Below, one piece after another: positions 26,383 to 34,476 of a DNA stretch of 64,000 bases. Under the pieces are notes generated by a model. That model saw only the letters and a list, made by a program, of their open reading frames with translations, was not told the origin of the DNA and did not search any database. The position numbers and the translations under genes were made by a program. Position 1 is the stretch's first letter. The number at the start of each line of letters is the position of its first letter. The DNA is from Frateuria flava (GTDB taxonomy: Bacteria > Pseudomonadota > Gammaproteobacteria > Xanthomonadales > Rhodanobacteraceae), in NCBI RefSeq assembly GCF_017837635.1, contig NZ_JAGJRS010000001.1, positions 1-64,000 of the forward strand, written 5' to 3'.

Positions 26383-28248
26383 ATGCGCCGCCTGCACATC
26401 GGTCGCCGCACCTGGCTGGTCACCGCGCTGGTTGCGCTGACGCTCGCCTTCGTCGCCATCACCCTGGCCAGCAGCCGTGGTCTGCAGACCGCACGCGTCG
26501 ACCTGACTGCCGACCACCTGTACACGCTCACGCCAGGGACCCAGCACATCATCGACGGCCTGCACCGGCCCTTGAAGCTCACGCTGTATTTCTCGGAGCA
26601 CGCCACCCGCGATCTGCCGCAGCTGCGCAGCTACGAGCAGCGCGTGCGCGAGATGCTGCAGGAGATGGTGGCCCGCTCGCGCGGCCGCATCCGCCTCGTG
26701 GTGATCGACCCGGTGCCGTATTCGGATGACGAGGCCAGCGCCGAAGGTGGCGGGTTGACGCCGATCAACGGCGGCAGCAACGGCGAGCGGGTGTTCTTCG
26801 GCCTGGTCGGCGCCACGGTGCCGGGCGGCGAAGGGGGAGGCGAGGAGCGCAGCCTGTCGATCCCGTTCTTCGATCCGGCGCGCGAGACCTTCCTCGAATA
26901 CGACATCGCCAAGCTTCTGTATGAGCTGGACCAGTCGAGCAAGCCGCACATCGGTCTGATCAGCTCGCTGCCGCTGGACGGCAACCCGGCGATCGGCGAG
27001 CCGCCGTGGGCGGTCGTGCAGCAACTGGAGCAACTGTTCGAGGTGCGCACGCTGGACGCCGACACGCTCACCCGCGTGGGCGACGACATCCAGGTGCTGC
27101 TGCTGGTGCATCCTAAGCGGTTGCCGGACGCCGCGGTCTATGCGCTGGACCAGTACGTGCTGCGCGGCGGGCACCTGGTGGTGTTCGTCGATCCGGACGC
27201 CGAGCTGGACACCACGCCCTACGTCGACAGTAACGGCCTCACCGACGATCACAACTCCGACCTGCCACGGCTGTTCGCCGCCTGGGGCGTGACCTTCGAC
27301 GCGCACTCGGTGGTGCTCGACCGCTCGCGCGCGCTGCAGATTGAGCTTGCCGGCACCAACCTCAACCACCCCGCGATGCTCGGACTGGGGCCGCAGGAAC
27401 TCAACCACAACGACGTGGTGACTGCCAGCTTGCAGCGCATCAACGTGTCCACCGCCGGCAGCTTCGACCTCGCGCCGAACGCGCAGACGCGCCTGCTGCC
27501 CTTGATCCAGAGCAGCGCCGAGGCGGAGAAGGTGCCCGCGCAGCGCGTGCTGGAGGCGGCCAGCGACCCGACCGCGCTGCTGCAGGGCTACCAGCCGGAC
27601 AACCAGCACTACGTGATTGCCGCGCGTCTGCGCGGGACCTTCCACAGCGCTTTCCCGCAGCGTGCCGCAACGCCGGGGCACCTGGCTGAATCCAGGCCTG
27701 ATTCCGAGGTCGTGCTGGTGGCCGATACCGACATCCTCAGCGACCGGCTGTGGGTGGAGATGCAGAGCTTCCTGGGCCAGCCGATGCTCTCGGCCTTTGC
27801 CAACAACGGCGACTTCGTCACCAACCTGGCCGACAACCTGAGCGGCTCTTCGGCACTGCTGTCCATCCGCGGACGCTCGGCGTCGCAGCGTCCGTTCACC
27901 CGCGTGCGGGCGTTGCAGGCGGCGGCCGACCAGAAGTTCCTGGTGAAAAAGCAGGAGCTGGAGCGGGAACTGGCCGAGACGCGGCAGCGGTTGGACGAGC
28001 TGCAGAAGAACGGGCGCTCCAGCGCGGCCAGTGCGCAGCAGAAGAGCGAGATCGAGCAGTTCCAGCAGCGGCGGCTGGCGATCAACAAGGAGCTGCGCGA
28101 TGTGCAGCACCAGCTCAATGCGGAGATCGATGCGCTGGGGCTGCGGCTTAAGGTGATCAACATCGTGCTGGTGCCGGCGCTGGTGACGTTGATCGGGCTC
28201 TTGTACGGCTGGCGGCGTGTCCGGCAGAGTCGCTCGCGGCCGGGTTAG
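26383..28248 (+). CDS. GldG-like ABC transporter accessory protein
   Basis: A 621-residue protein with a transmembrane helix at each end (about 10-30 and 597-613) and a large extracytoplasmic part. The N-terminal region (RVDLTADHLYTLTPGTQ and LTLYFSE) and HIGLISSLPLDG, VLLLVHPKRLPD, YALDQYVLRGGHLVVFVDPD belong to the GldG/ABC-type auxiliary domain of unknown function. A coiled coil occupies about 520-590 (KKQELERELAETRQRLDEL). It completes a GldA-F-G module. No substrate is known for this type in Proteobacteria; the product may be needed for assembly of a surface or efflux system. Confidence 0.88.
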   Translation: MRRLHIGRRTWLVTALVALTLAFVAITLASSRGLQTARVDLTADHLYTLTPGTQHIIDGLHRPLKLTLYFSEHATRDLPQLRSYEQRVREMLQEMVARSRGRIRLVVIDPVPYSDDEASAEGGGLTPINGGSNGERVFFGLVGATVPGGEGGGEERSLSIPFFDPARETFLEYDIAKLLYELDQSSKPHIGLISSLPLDGNPAIGEPPWAVVQQLEQLFEVRTLDADTLTRVGDDIQVLLLVHPKRLPDAAVYALDQYVLRGGHLVVFVDPDAELDTTPYVDSNGLTDDHNSDLPRLFAAWGVTFDAHSVVLDRSRALQIELAGTNLNHPAMLGLGPQELNHNDVVTASLQRINVSTAGSFDLAPNAQTRLLPLIQSSAEAEKVPAQRVLEAASDPTALLQGYQPDNQHYVIAARLRGTFHSAFPQRAATPGHLAESRPDSEVVLVADTDILSDRLWVEMQSFLGQPMLSAFANNGDFVTNLADNLSGSSALLSIRGRSASQRPFTRVRALQAAADQKFLVKKQELERELAETRQRLDELQKNGRSSAASAQQKSEIEQFQQRRLAINKELRDVQHQLNAEIDALGLRLKVINIVLVPALVTLIGLLYGWRRVRQSRSRPG

Positions 28249-28275
28249 GGCGCGGTCGCGCTCGATCTAGAGCAA

Positions 28276-28662
28276 GAGCTTTCGGACGCCTTTGGCGCCC
28301 GAGTCACTTTCTCTTGCTTGCCCAAGAGAAAGTAACCAAAGAGAAGGGCACCCCGATGGCGCGCCCTTCGGGTCCGCGTGCGGGCGGCGGGGTTTTTCGA
28401 CGGGGCTTCCTGCCCCGACGAAAAACTGGCCGGCGTCCTGCCGGCCACCCTACGGGCTGATCCGCCACCCGCCCGCCGCGCCATAGGGGACCCGGGAAGA
28501 GCAGCGCGCTTCCTGCGCGCACTTTTCAGAAGAGCCAGGGCCAGAGCGAAAGGCCGGAGCGAAAGGCCAGAGCGAAAGGCCAGAGCGAAAGCACGGACCT
28601 TGCGGTGAACCAGCTCCCTCTCCCCTCCGGGGAGAGGGTTGGGGTGAGGGGCGGGGCTCGCC
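28276..28662. repeat. Dispersed hairpin-rich repeat, copy A
   Basis: About 387 bp that recur, near-identical and in the same orientation, at 39878-40238. It begins GAGCTTTCGGACGCC and contains a string of perfect hairpins: ACTTTCTCTTG/CAAGAGAAAGT, GTTTTTCG.CGGGGC/GCCCCG.CGAAAAAC, GGCCGGC/GCCGGCC and CGCGC/GCGCG. It ends with the CTCTCCCC hairpin family. Near the end a 14 bp unit (AAAGGCCAGAGCGA) is repeated about four times. Frames in it (e.g. beginning MARPSG) are shared by both copies and are probably not genes. It lies between the GldG-like gene and ctaG. Confidence 0.85.
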
Positions 28663-28775
28663 TCGAGTGTCCCGCCGGGGGCTCCGGTGGCCGCCAGAGC
28701 GGCAATCTGCCGCAAGCGCCCCGGCGCCTTGCCGTGGGGTCTATCCTTGCAGGCTGGTGGTTGCGCGGGCCGGTG

Positions 28776-29627
28776 ATGGCGCTGTTGCTCAAATGGATCG
28801 TGCCGTGGGAGTTCTCGTGGGTGTTCCTCGCGAGCTTCCTCGTGGCCGCGGTGCTGTACTGGCGTGGCTCGCGCGCGCTCGGCGTGAGCCTGGGTCGGCG
28901 CCTGTCGTTCTGGACGGGCATGGCGATCATCTACCTGTCGCTGCACACCTACCTCGATTACTACGCGGAGCACGAGTTCTTCATGCACCGCATCCAGCAG
29001 GTGCTGCTGCACCATCTCGCCCCCTTGCTGGTGGTCGCCTCCTATCCGGGGTCGGTGCTGCGCGCTGGCCTGCCGTTGAAGTGGCGTGCGCGGGTCCTGC
29101 GGCCGGCGCAGCAGTCGGCACCCTGGCGCGCTCTAAGCGCGGTGCTGTTCAACCCGGCGCTGGCGACGTTCCTGTTCATCGCCTTCATCCTGGTCTGGCT
29201 GATCCCGTCGATGCAGACGCTGGCGATGCTCGACTGGCGCATCTACCGCTTCATGAACTGGACGATGCTTGGCAGCGGTTTCATCTACTGGGCGCTGGTG
29301 CTGGATCACCGGCCGCGCCCCCCGGGGCGGATGATCCCGGGACTGCGCGTGTTGTCGCCGGCGATCACGATGTCGCCACAGATCCTGGCGGGCGCGATCA
29401 TCACCTTCTCCAAGTCCGATCTGTACCCGATTTTCGAAATCTGCGGGCGCGCGTTCACTTTCAACGTGCTGACCGGCCAGATGGTCGGCGGCGTGATCAC
29501 CTGGGTGCCGGCGGCGATGATCGAATCGGTCGGCGCCTTGCTGGCCCTGCGCCAGTGGCTGGCGCTGTCGCGGCGTGGGCGCATCCGGCGCGAGCACCGC
29601 GCGCCGCCGCGTCCGGCACGCACGTAG
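28776..29627 (+). CDS. ctaG: Cytochrome c oxidase assembly protein (caa3_CtaG family)
   Basis: A 283-residue membrane protein with about seven helices, of the CtaG family that helps place copper in the oxidase CuB site (Bacillus CtaG family, not the Cox11 type). Recognisable parts are LHTYLDYYAEHEFFMHRIQQVLLHHLAPLL, rich in His ligands, and ALATFLFIAFILVWLIPSMQ. The start MALLLKWIVPW is inferred from the first helix; alternative upstream GTG or ATG would add residues from the repeat. Two copper-delivery genes (PCuAC and SCO) lie directly opposite. The TAG stop is also the first three bases of an inverted repeat. Confidence 0.88.
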   Translation: MALLLKWIVPWEFSWVFLASFLVAAVLYWRGSRALGVSLGRRLSFWTGMAIIYLSLHTYLDYYAEHEFFMHRIQQVLLHHLAPLLVVASYPGSVLRAGLPLKWRARVLRPAQQSAPWRALSAVLFNPALATFLFIAFILVWLIPSMQTLAMLDWRIYRFMNWTMLGSGFIYWALVLDHRPRPPGRMIPGLRVLSPAITMSPQILAGAIITFSKSDLYPIFEICGRAFTFNVLTGQMVGGVITWVPAAMIESVGALLALRQWLALSRRGRIRREHRAPPRPART

Positions 29628-29700
29628 GCTGGGCTCCAGCCCACCGCCTCCTGCCGCAAACCCGAGGGGGGGCCAAACCCACCTACACCCGCGTTACGGA
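29625..29700. repeat. TAGGcTGGGCT inverted repeat between convergent genes
   Basis: TAGGCTGGGCTCCAGCCCACC (29625-29645), partly matched by a GGGTTTG...CCAAACCC part, lies between ctaG and the PCuAC gene. Its first triplet is the ctaG stop codon. Members of this family are at 17153, 58316 and 62801. It may serve as bidirectional transcript end. Confidence 0.7.
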
Positions 29701-30141
29701 CTACAGCGCGTTGGCCGGCTTGGCGAGGAAGTCCGTGGCCAGCGTGCTGCCGTCGGCGAAATGCAGCGTCACCTGCACGGTCTGGCCTGGCTGCACCGGC
29801 GTGGCGGCGCTCATCAGCATGAAGTGATAGCCGCCCGGCGCGAGCGCCACCTGGCCGTGCGCGGGCACGGTGAGGCGATCGACCATGCGCATCCGGCCCA
29901 TGCCTGTATCGGTGGAGCTCTCGTGCAACATCACGCTGGCGTAGGCCGCGCTGCTGGCGCCATCGAGCACGGCCGGCTGATCACCCTCGTTGCGCAGGGT
30001 CACGTAGCCGCCGGCCGGCAGGCTGGCGGGCATCACGCGGATCCATGCGTTGGCGGCACGCACGTGGTCGGCCTGGCCCGCATGGGCGGCGCCGGCAGCG
30101 AGCAGTCCGGCGAGCAGCAGGGGCAGGGAGCGCAGGGTCAT
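29701..30141 (-). CDS. Periplasmic copper chaperone PCuAC
   Basis: A 146-residue secreted protein of the PCuAC/DUF461 family, which delivers Cu(I) to cytochrome oxidase or to SCO. A signal peptide (LLLAGLLAAGAAHA) precedes a beta-sandwich with the copper ligands: ANAWIRVMPASLPAGGYVTLRN, MLHESSTDTGMGRMRMVDRLT (His and Met ligands, here HExx...MxxM) and HFMLM. The start overlaps the stop of the SCO gene in an ATGA arrangement, so the two are co-expressed. Confidence 0.95.
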   Translation of the reverse strand: MTLRSLPLLLAGLLAAGAAHAGQADHVRAANAWIRVMPASLPAGGYVTLRNEGDQPAVLDGASSAAYASVMLHESSTDTGMGRMRMVDRLTVPAHGQVALAPGGYHFMLMSAATPVQPGQTVQVTLHFADGSTLATDFLAKPANAL

Positions 30142-30740
30142 GTTCCGGTTTCCAGCAGCAGGTAGAGGTCGTGGACGAGATCGTCCTGCGAAGCGGCCGG
30201 CGTGGCGAGCAGACGCGCCCGGCCCTGGCGGTCGAACAGGTAGATCGCCGAACTGTGGCTGACCTCGTACTGGCCGTTCGCCTGGGACGGCTCGCGGGTA
30301 AACGCGGAGCGATAGCGCTTGCTCAGCGCTTCCAGTGCCCGTGGTGTGCCGGTCAGGCCGACCGCGCGCTTGTCGAAGGCATTGACGTAGGCGTGCATGA
30401 TCGCCGGCGTGTCGCGCGCCGGGTCGACGCTGACGAACAGGATGCGCGCGCCGTCCGCCTTGGGGCCGACCCGCTGCAGCACCGCATGCAGGTGCGCCAG
30501 CGTGAGCGGGCAGACGTCCGGGCAATGGGTGTAGCCGAAGTACAGCAGCACGACCTTGCCACGGTAGTCCTCACCCGTGACCGGCTTGCCGTTGTCGTCG
30601 GTAAGCTGGAAGTCGAGGTCGGGCATGTGCCCGCTGATGTTGGTCAGCCGCCAGGGCAGGGCCTCCTCGCGGTGGCAGGCGGCCAGCAACAGGGCAACGC
30701 CCAGCAGCAGGACGAGGCGGACCAGGCGCAAGGGCTTCAT
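30138..30740 (-). CDS. SCO1/SenC family copper-delivery protein
   Basis: A 200-residue lipoprotein of the SCO1 family, thioredoxin-fold proteins that transfer copper to the CuA centre of cytochrome oxidase. The N-terminal lipobox LLLAACHRE fits a lipoprotein anchor. The copper-binding CxxxC motif is in GYTHCPDVCPLTLAH; the conserved later histidine is in YEVSHSSAIYLFD. It is first in a two-gene operon with PCuAC and opposite ctaG; together they form a copper-centre assembly cluster for an oxidase that is not in this window. Confidence 0.95.
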   Translation of the reverse strand: MKPLRLVRLVLLLGVALLLAACHREEALPWRLTNISGHMPDLDFQLTDDNGKPVTGEDYRGKVVLLYFGYTHCPDVCPLTLAHLHAVLQRVGPKADGARILFVSVDPARDTPAIMHAYVNAFDKRAVGLTGTPRALEALSKRYRSAFTREPSQANGQYEVSHSSAIYLFDRQGRARLLATPAASQDDLVHDLYLLLETGT

Positions 30741-30811
30741 GCAAGAATCCGGGCGATGCATCCTTCCAGCATACGCCACGCGGCCTTGCCGGCGCCGCCG
30801 ACGAGGAACCC

Positions 30812-31207
30812 ATGCGACAACCTGTCCGCACGATGACGCGCGCGATGCCCTGGCTGGTCGGCGTGGCCGGCGCCAGTGCGGTGCTGCTGGGCGCGTTCGG
30901 CGCGCACGCGCTGCGCGGCGTGCTCGATGCGGGTGGACGCGAGCTATGGCATACCGCCTCGCAGTACCACTTCTGGCACGCGCTGGCGCTGGCGATCGCC
31001 TGCCTGGCGCCGCCGGGGAGAGCGCGACGCTGTGCGCTGGTGGCTTTGCCCTTGGGCATCGTGTTGTTCTGCGGCAGCCTTTACGCGCTGGCGCTGGGGG
31101 CGCCACGCTGGTGCGGCGCCATCACGCCGCTGGGCGGAGTCGCCTTCATCGTCGGGTGGATCGCGCTGGGCCTGGCCTTTCATCGCACGGACAAGGCCGC
31201 GTCATAG
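30812..31207 (+). CDS. DUF423 family small membrane protein
   Basis: A 131-residue membrane protein with four helices, family DUF423 (E. coli YgdD). Diagnostic: LLGAFGAHALRGVLDAGGRELWHTASQYHFWHALAL and GAPRWCGAITPLGGVAFIVGW. No function is established for the family. It is divergent from the SCO gene with 71 bp between them. Confidence 0.9.
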   Translation: MRQPVRTMTRAMPWLVGVAGASAVLLGAFGAHALRGVLDAGGRELWHTASQYHFWHALALAIACLAPPGRARRCALVALPLGIVLFCGSLYALALGAPRWCGAITPLGGVAFIVGWIALGLAFHRTDKAAS

Positions 31208-31214
31208 CCGCGTC

Positions 31215-31619
31215 ATGCCCCGGCGCGAAGCTGCGGGCATGCGCGGATATCCCTCCCTCAGGCAAACGTTGCGCCGGCTCGACGGTCGCGCAGGGTTCGC
31301 TGCCACCTTTCTGGCAGCGGCGACGCTCACCGGTGCAGTCATGCCGCCCTCGAGCGGGGCGCCCCCCAGGCAGCTGGTGCGCTGGACGGACGACAGCCAC
31401 GACTGGCTGCTGGTGGCGGACCGCCAGCACGATCGCATCCAGGCCTACGACGCGCGCGACGGACGTCCGCTGACGGTGCTGGACCGGCGTTCCGGTCTTG
31501 CCGATGTCGACCGGCTGGTGCTCGAAGGGCATTGGCTGGTGGTGCTTGGCAGCGACGGAGCGAGGCGGGTGCGGCTGCCGGAACTGCGACCGCAGCCGTT
31601 GGTGCAGGCATCACGGTGA
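31215..31619 (+). CDS. Short hypothetical protein, beta-propeller-like fragment
   Basis: A 134-residue product following the DUF423 gene by 7 bp. The first 45 residues contain a hydrophobic segment (AGFAATFLAAATLTGAVMP) that may be a signal or anchor. The rest (WTDDSHDWLLVADRQHDRIQAYDARDG and DVDRLVLEGHWLVVLGSDGA) resembles two short strands of beta-propeller blades. I do not recognise the family. An ATG at 31239 is an alternative start. Codon bias supports a real gene. Confidence 0.6.
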   Translation: MPRREAAGMRGYPSLRQTLRRLDGRAGFAATFLAAATLTGAVMPPSSGAPPRQLVRWTDDSHDWLLVADRQHDRIQAYDARDGRPLTVLDRRSGLADVDRLVLEGHWLVVLGSDGARRVRLPELRPQPLVQASR

Positions 31620-31632
31620 GGATTTCTCGTTC

Positions 31633-31691
31633 GTAGGAGCGCCCTTGGGTGCGACCGTGACATTCGCGGTCGCGCCCGAGGGCGCTCCTAC
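31633..31691. repeat. GTAGGAGCGC inverted repeat
   Basis: Arms GTAGGAGCGCCCTTGGGTGC (31633-31657, continuing GACCG) and CGGTCGCGCCCGAGGGCGCT (31667-31691, continuing CCTAC) are nearly perfect complements around a 9 bp loop. Further copies are at 51843-51929 and 59974-60029. It lies between convergent genes and may end both transcripts. Confidence 0.85.
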
Positions 31692-31702
31692 GGGGTGCGC
31701 GT

Positions 31703-31906
31703 TCAACGGGTATCGGTGTCCGGCTCGTCGTCGGTCACCGGCCGGGTCGCGCCGGCCTTCAATCGACCCGACTTGCGCAGTGCCTCGCGCAGCACGTACT
31801 CGATCTGCGCGTTGACGCTGCGCAGCTCGTCGTCCGACCAGCGCTGCATGGCCTCGAGCACGCTCGCGCTGATCCGCAGCGGATAGGCTTTCTTTTCCGC
31901 CGGCAT
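31703..31906 (-). CDS. Ribbon-helix-helix (Arc family) DNA-binding protein
   Basis: A 67-residue small protein with an Arc/MetJ-type ribbon-helix-helix: KKAYPLRISASVLEAMQRWS forms the ribbon and first helix; VNAQIEYVLREALRKS the second helix. It begins 4 bp after the stop of a 25-residue membrane peptide and about 95 bp after the SPFH gene, so it is the third gene of that operon. It may regulate the operon by analogy with other small RHH autoregulators; no toxin partner is seen, so a toxin-antitoxin role is unlikely. Confidence 0.85.
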   Translation of the reverse strand: MPAEKKAYPLRISASVLEAMQRWSDDELRSVNAQIEYVLREALRKSGRLKAGATRPVTDDEPDTDTR

Positions 31907-31910
31907 CGAC

Positions 31911-31988
31911 TCAGTCGCGGTTGCGCCGCGCGGCGACGGCCACGGCGATGATCAGGATCACGACGATCACGGGAATGGCGTAGCTCAT
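31911..31988 (-). CDS. 25-residue single-pass membrane peptide between SPFH and RHH genes
   Basis: A 25-codon frame [20 protein letters not shown], followed by a short positive tail (RRNRD), reads as one transmembrane helix with a basic cytoplasmic end. It has a strong ribosome binding site (GGGAGGAAAGCG before ATG, six bases from GGAGG), lies 12 bp after the SPFH stop, and its stop is 4 bp before the RHH start. It is below the usual size cut-off for gene callers. A role as partner of the SPFH protein is inference from position. Confidence 0.8.
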   Translation of the reverse strand: MSYAIPVIVVILIIAVAVAARRNRD

Positions 31989-32000
31989 CGCTTTCCTCCC

Positions 32001-32867
32001 TCAGCCGTACAGCGTGCCGGTGTTGACCACCGCCTGGGTACCGCGCTCGCCGCAGAGCACCACCAGCAGGTTGCTGACCATCGCTGCCTTGCGCTCTTCG
32101 TCCAGCTCGACCACGCCGCGACGGCTCAACTGGTCCAGCGCCATCTCGACCATGCTCACCGCGCCCTCGACGATACGGGTGCGGGCGGCGATGATCGCGC
32201 CCGCCTGCTGGCGCTGCAGCATCGCCTGGGCGATTTCCTGCGCGTAGGCCAGGTGGCTGATGCGCGCCTCGATCACCTGCACGCCGGCCTGTTCCAGCCG
32301 CGCCTGGATCTCGTCGCGCAGGTGGTTGTTGATCACCTCGCCGTGGCTGCGCAGCGAGGGCTGGCCGTCGTCATGCGCATCGTAGGGATAGCTCTGCGCC
32401 ATCTGGCGCAGCGCGGACTCGCTCTGGATGTGCACGAAGTTCTCGTAGTCCTCGACGCGGAACACCGCTTCGGCGGTATCGATCACCTGCCACACCACCA
32501 CCGCGGCGATCTCGATCGGGTTGCCGTCGTTGTCGTTGACCTTGAGCTTGCCGCTTTCGAAATTGCGCACGCGCAGCGAGAGCCGGTGCTTGGCATAGAA
32601 CGGGTTGGTCCAGCGCAGGCCCTCCTCGCGCACGCTGCCGGCGTAACGGCCGAACAGCTGCATGACCTGCGCCTCGTTGGGCGCCACCTGAAAAAATCCT
32701 TTCAGCAGGAACCCGGTAAAGGCCAGCAGCAACATGCCCGGGACCACGTGCGGCGCCGGCTGCGCCCCATCGGCGCTCACCAGCAGCAGGACGCCGATGG
32801 CCGCCAGCACCAGACAGACCCCGATGAAAGGAATGCCGGCGATCGAAAAACCCTTGCGTTCGTTCAT
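32001..32867 (-). CDS. SPFH domain protein (stomatin/prohibitin family)
   Basis: A 288-residue membrane protein. Two N-terminal hydrophobic stretches (about 12-33 and 42-58) precede an SPFH/Band 7 domain: [72 protein letters not shown], and a helical [22 protein letters not shown]. Such proteins form membrane scaffolds with proteases or partners. GGGAGG seven bases before ATG supports the start. It heads an operon with the 25-residue membrane peptide and an RHH protein. Confidence 0.93.
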   Translation of the reverse strand: MNERKGFSIAGIPFIGVCLVLAAIGVLLLVSADGAQPAPHVVPGMLLLAFTGFLLKGFFQVAPNEAQVMQLFGRYAGSVREEGLRWTNPFYAKHRLSLRVRNFESGKLKVNDNDGNPIEIAAVVVWQVIDTAEAVFRVEDYENFVHIQSESALRQMAQSYPYDAHDDGQPSLRSHGEVINNHLRDEIQARLEQAGVQVIEARISHLAYAQEIAQAMLQRQQAGAIIAARTRIVEGAVSMVEMALDQLSRRGVVELDEERKAAMVSNLLVVLCGERGTQAVVNTGTLYG

Positions 32868-32928
32868 GACGCTACCTCCCTAAGGTGCGGGAAGTAGATA
32901 TCAAAAACATATCATTCTGCAAGTGCTG

Positions 32929-34476
32929 TCAGTGGCCGGGCCCCGCGCCGCTGCCCCCTGAGTTGCCGCCGGCACCGCCGCCCGGGCCTCCGGCCGGCCC
33001 CGACGAACCACCGCCGCCGGGCAGGCTGAGGTCGGCCCCGGGCACGGCCTGGCGGATGTGCAGATTGCCGAACAGCTGCGTGGTGGCGGCGAAATGCCAG
33101 GGGTCGCCATCGCCGCTGGCCAGCGCCAGGTGCGTGCTGTCGAAATGCTGGAGCGCCGCGTCGAAGCTCTGCCAGCGGCCCTGCACCCATGCCTGCACCC
33201 ATTCGTGCGGGATGAACACCCGCGCGCCGCCGGCAAATCGATCGGCGTACACCATGCCGGTGACCACCCGCGCCGGAATGCCCTGCGCCCGCGCCATGGC
33301 CGCCAGCAGCACCGCGTATTCGGTGCAATCGCCCTCGCGGCTGTTCACCACCTCGAGCGCCGAGGCGTAGCCCACGTCCAGGCCGTGGCCGGTGATGTAG
33401 CGGCTGACGAACTGCCGCAGCCGGCGCATGCGCTGCAGGTCGTCGCGCGCACCGCCCACCGCCTGCGCGGCCAGGCGGCGGATGGCCGGTGCATCGGACT
33501 GCAGCCAGGCGTTGGGTTGCGTGTCGGTCGGCCGGGGCGGCGCCTGCCGGCCGGGGTGGGAGGTGCCCACGTCCAGCATCCAGTCGGTGCCGCCCAGCGG
33601 GGTGACCTGTTGCTCGTCGGTGGTGATGAAGGGCTGGCCGATGTTGCCGCTGATGCGGATGCGGTAGCGCATCGGCACGGCGCGGACGTAAGCGGGAAGC
33701 CAGCGCGGCGAATCGACCGTGGCCGCCCGCAGCATGTCCACCGGCTGGTTGGGAGCCAGCGCACAGGCGCGGTCGCAGGCGAGCATTTCCAGCGGCTGGC
33801 CGAGCAGACTCATCAGGCCCTTGCGTGCGACGCCCCGCTCGTCGACCCAAAGGTCCAGCGTCTGGTGCCCGCGCGCCAGCGACAGGGTCTGGCGCTGGTG
33901 GCTCAGGCGCACCGCGCCACCGGGCAGGGCCACGCTCTCCTCGCCCAGGACGTCCACCCGCACGTGCACGACCTGCTGGCTGGAGGGGTCGAACTCGTGC
34001 AGCTGGTAGTGGGTGCCTGGCGTGCGCCCGGCGGCCACGGTGGCCAGGCGCTGGCCTTCGGCAAGCAGGGCATCGCCCGGCCAGGCCATCGAGGTGATGG
34101 TGGTCTGGCCGCCCACCGTGGTGGTGACGCGGTAGCGTCCGGTGTCTTCGGGAAAGGCTTCGACCGTGCTGTCCATCGACGACATCCGTGTGCGCGAGGC
34201 GAACCCCAGGGGCTCGCCCTCCGGGCCTTCGACGCTCTGGCTCATGTTGCCCAGATGGATGGGCTTGCCGGAGCGACTGAGGTCCAGCGACAACGTCTGC
34301 GTGGTGGTGAGGATATCGCCGTCGCGCACGCGGTCGATCTGGACGTGGCCGACCTTGCGGCCCCCGAGCAGCACGACCATCCATTCGGTTTGCACCGGTA
34401 CGGCCGCTTGCGCGGCACTACAGATGCCCAGCCAGATCGCAGGCACCAAGCTGAGCAGGACGCGTCGCATGGTCAT
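32929..34476 (-). CDS. Secreted transglutaminase-like protein
   Basis: A 515-residue exported protein. Signal peptide LLSLVPAIWLGICSAAQA is followed by a large N-terminal region of unknown fold and a transglutaminase-like catalytic domain near residues 360-460: Cys in NSREGDCTEYAVLLAAMARAQ, His in VFIPHEWVQAWVQ and Asp in FDAALQHFDS. The last 35 residues are Gly/Pro/Ser-rich. Bacterial members are often proteases or cross-linkers; the substrate is unknown. The start at 34476 matches the signal peptide; a longer start is possible. It lies upstream of the SPFH group on the same strand with a 60 bp gap; whether it shares its operon is unclear. Confidence 0.88.
   Translation of the reverse strand: MTMRRVLLSLVPAIWLGICSAAQAAVPVQTEWMVVLLGGRKVGHVQIDRVRDGDILTTTQTLSLDLSRSGKPIHLGNMSQSVEGPEGEPLGFASRTRMSSMDSTVEAFPEDTGRYRVTTTVGGQTTITSMAWPGDALLAEGQRLATVAAGRTPGTHYQLHEFDPSSQQVVHVRVDVLGEESVALPGGAVRLSHQRQTLSLARGHQTLDLWVDERGVARKGLMSLLGQPLEMLACDRACALAPNQPVDMLRAATVDSPRWLPAYVRAVPMRYRIRISGNIGQPFITTDEQQVTPLGGTDWMLDVGTSHPGRQAPPRPTDTQPNAWLQSDAPAIRRLAAQAVGGARDDLQRMRRLRQFVSRYITGHGLDVGYASALEVVNSREGDCTEYAVLLAAMARAQGIPARVVTGMVYADRFAGGARVFIPHEWVQAWVQGRWQSFDAALQHFDSTHLALASGDGDPWHFAATTQLFGNLHIRQAVPGADLSLPGGGGSSGPAGGPGGGAGGNSGGSGAGPGH

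Noticed and set aside
28276-28662. Hypothetical protein beginning MARPSG in the dispersed repeat
   Set aside because: The frame is present in both repeat copies because the DNA is repeated; hairpins fill it and codon bias is absent.
31703-31906. Toxin-antitoxin pair with the ribbon-helix-helix protein as antitoxin
   Set aside because: The only adjacent partner is a membrane peptide and an SPFH gene; no RelE, HicA or similar toxin is present.
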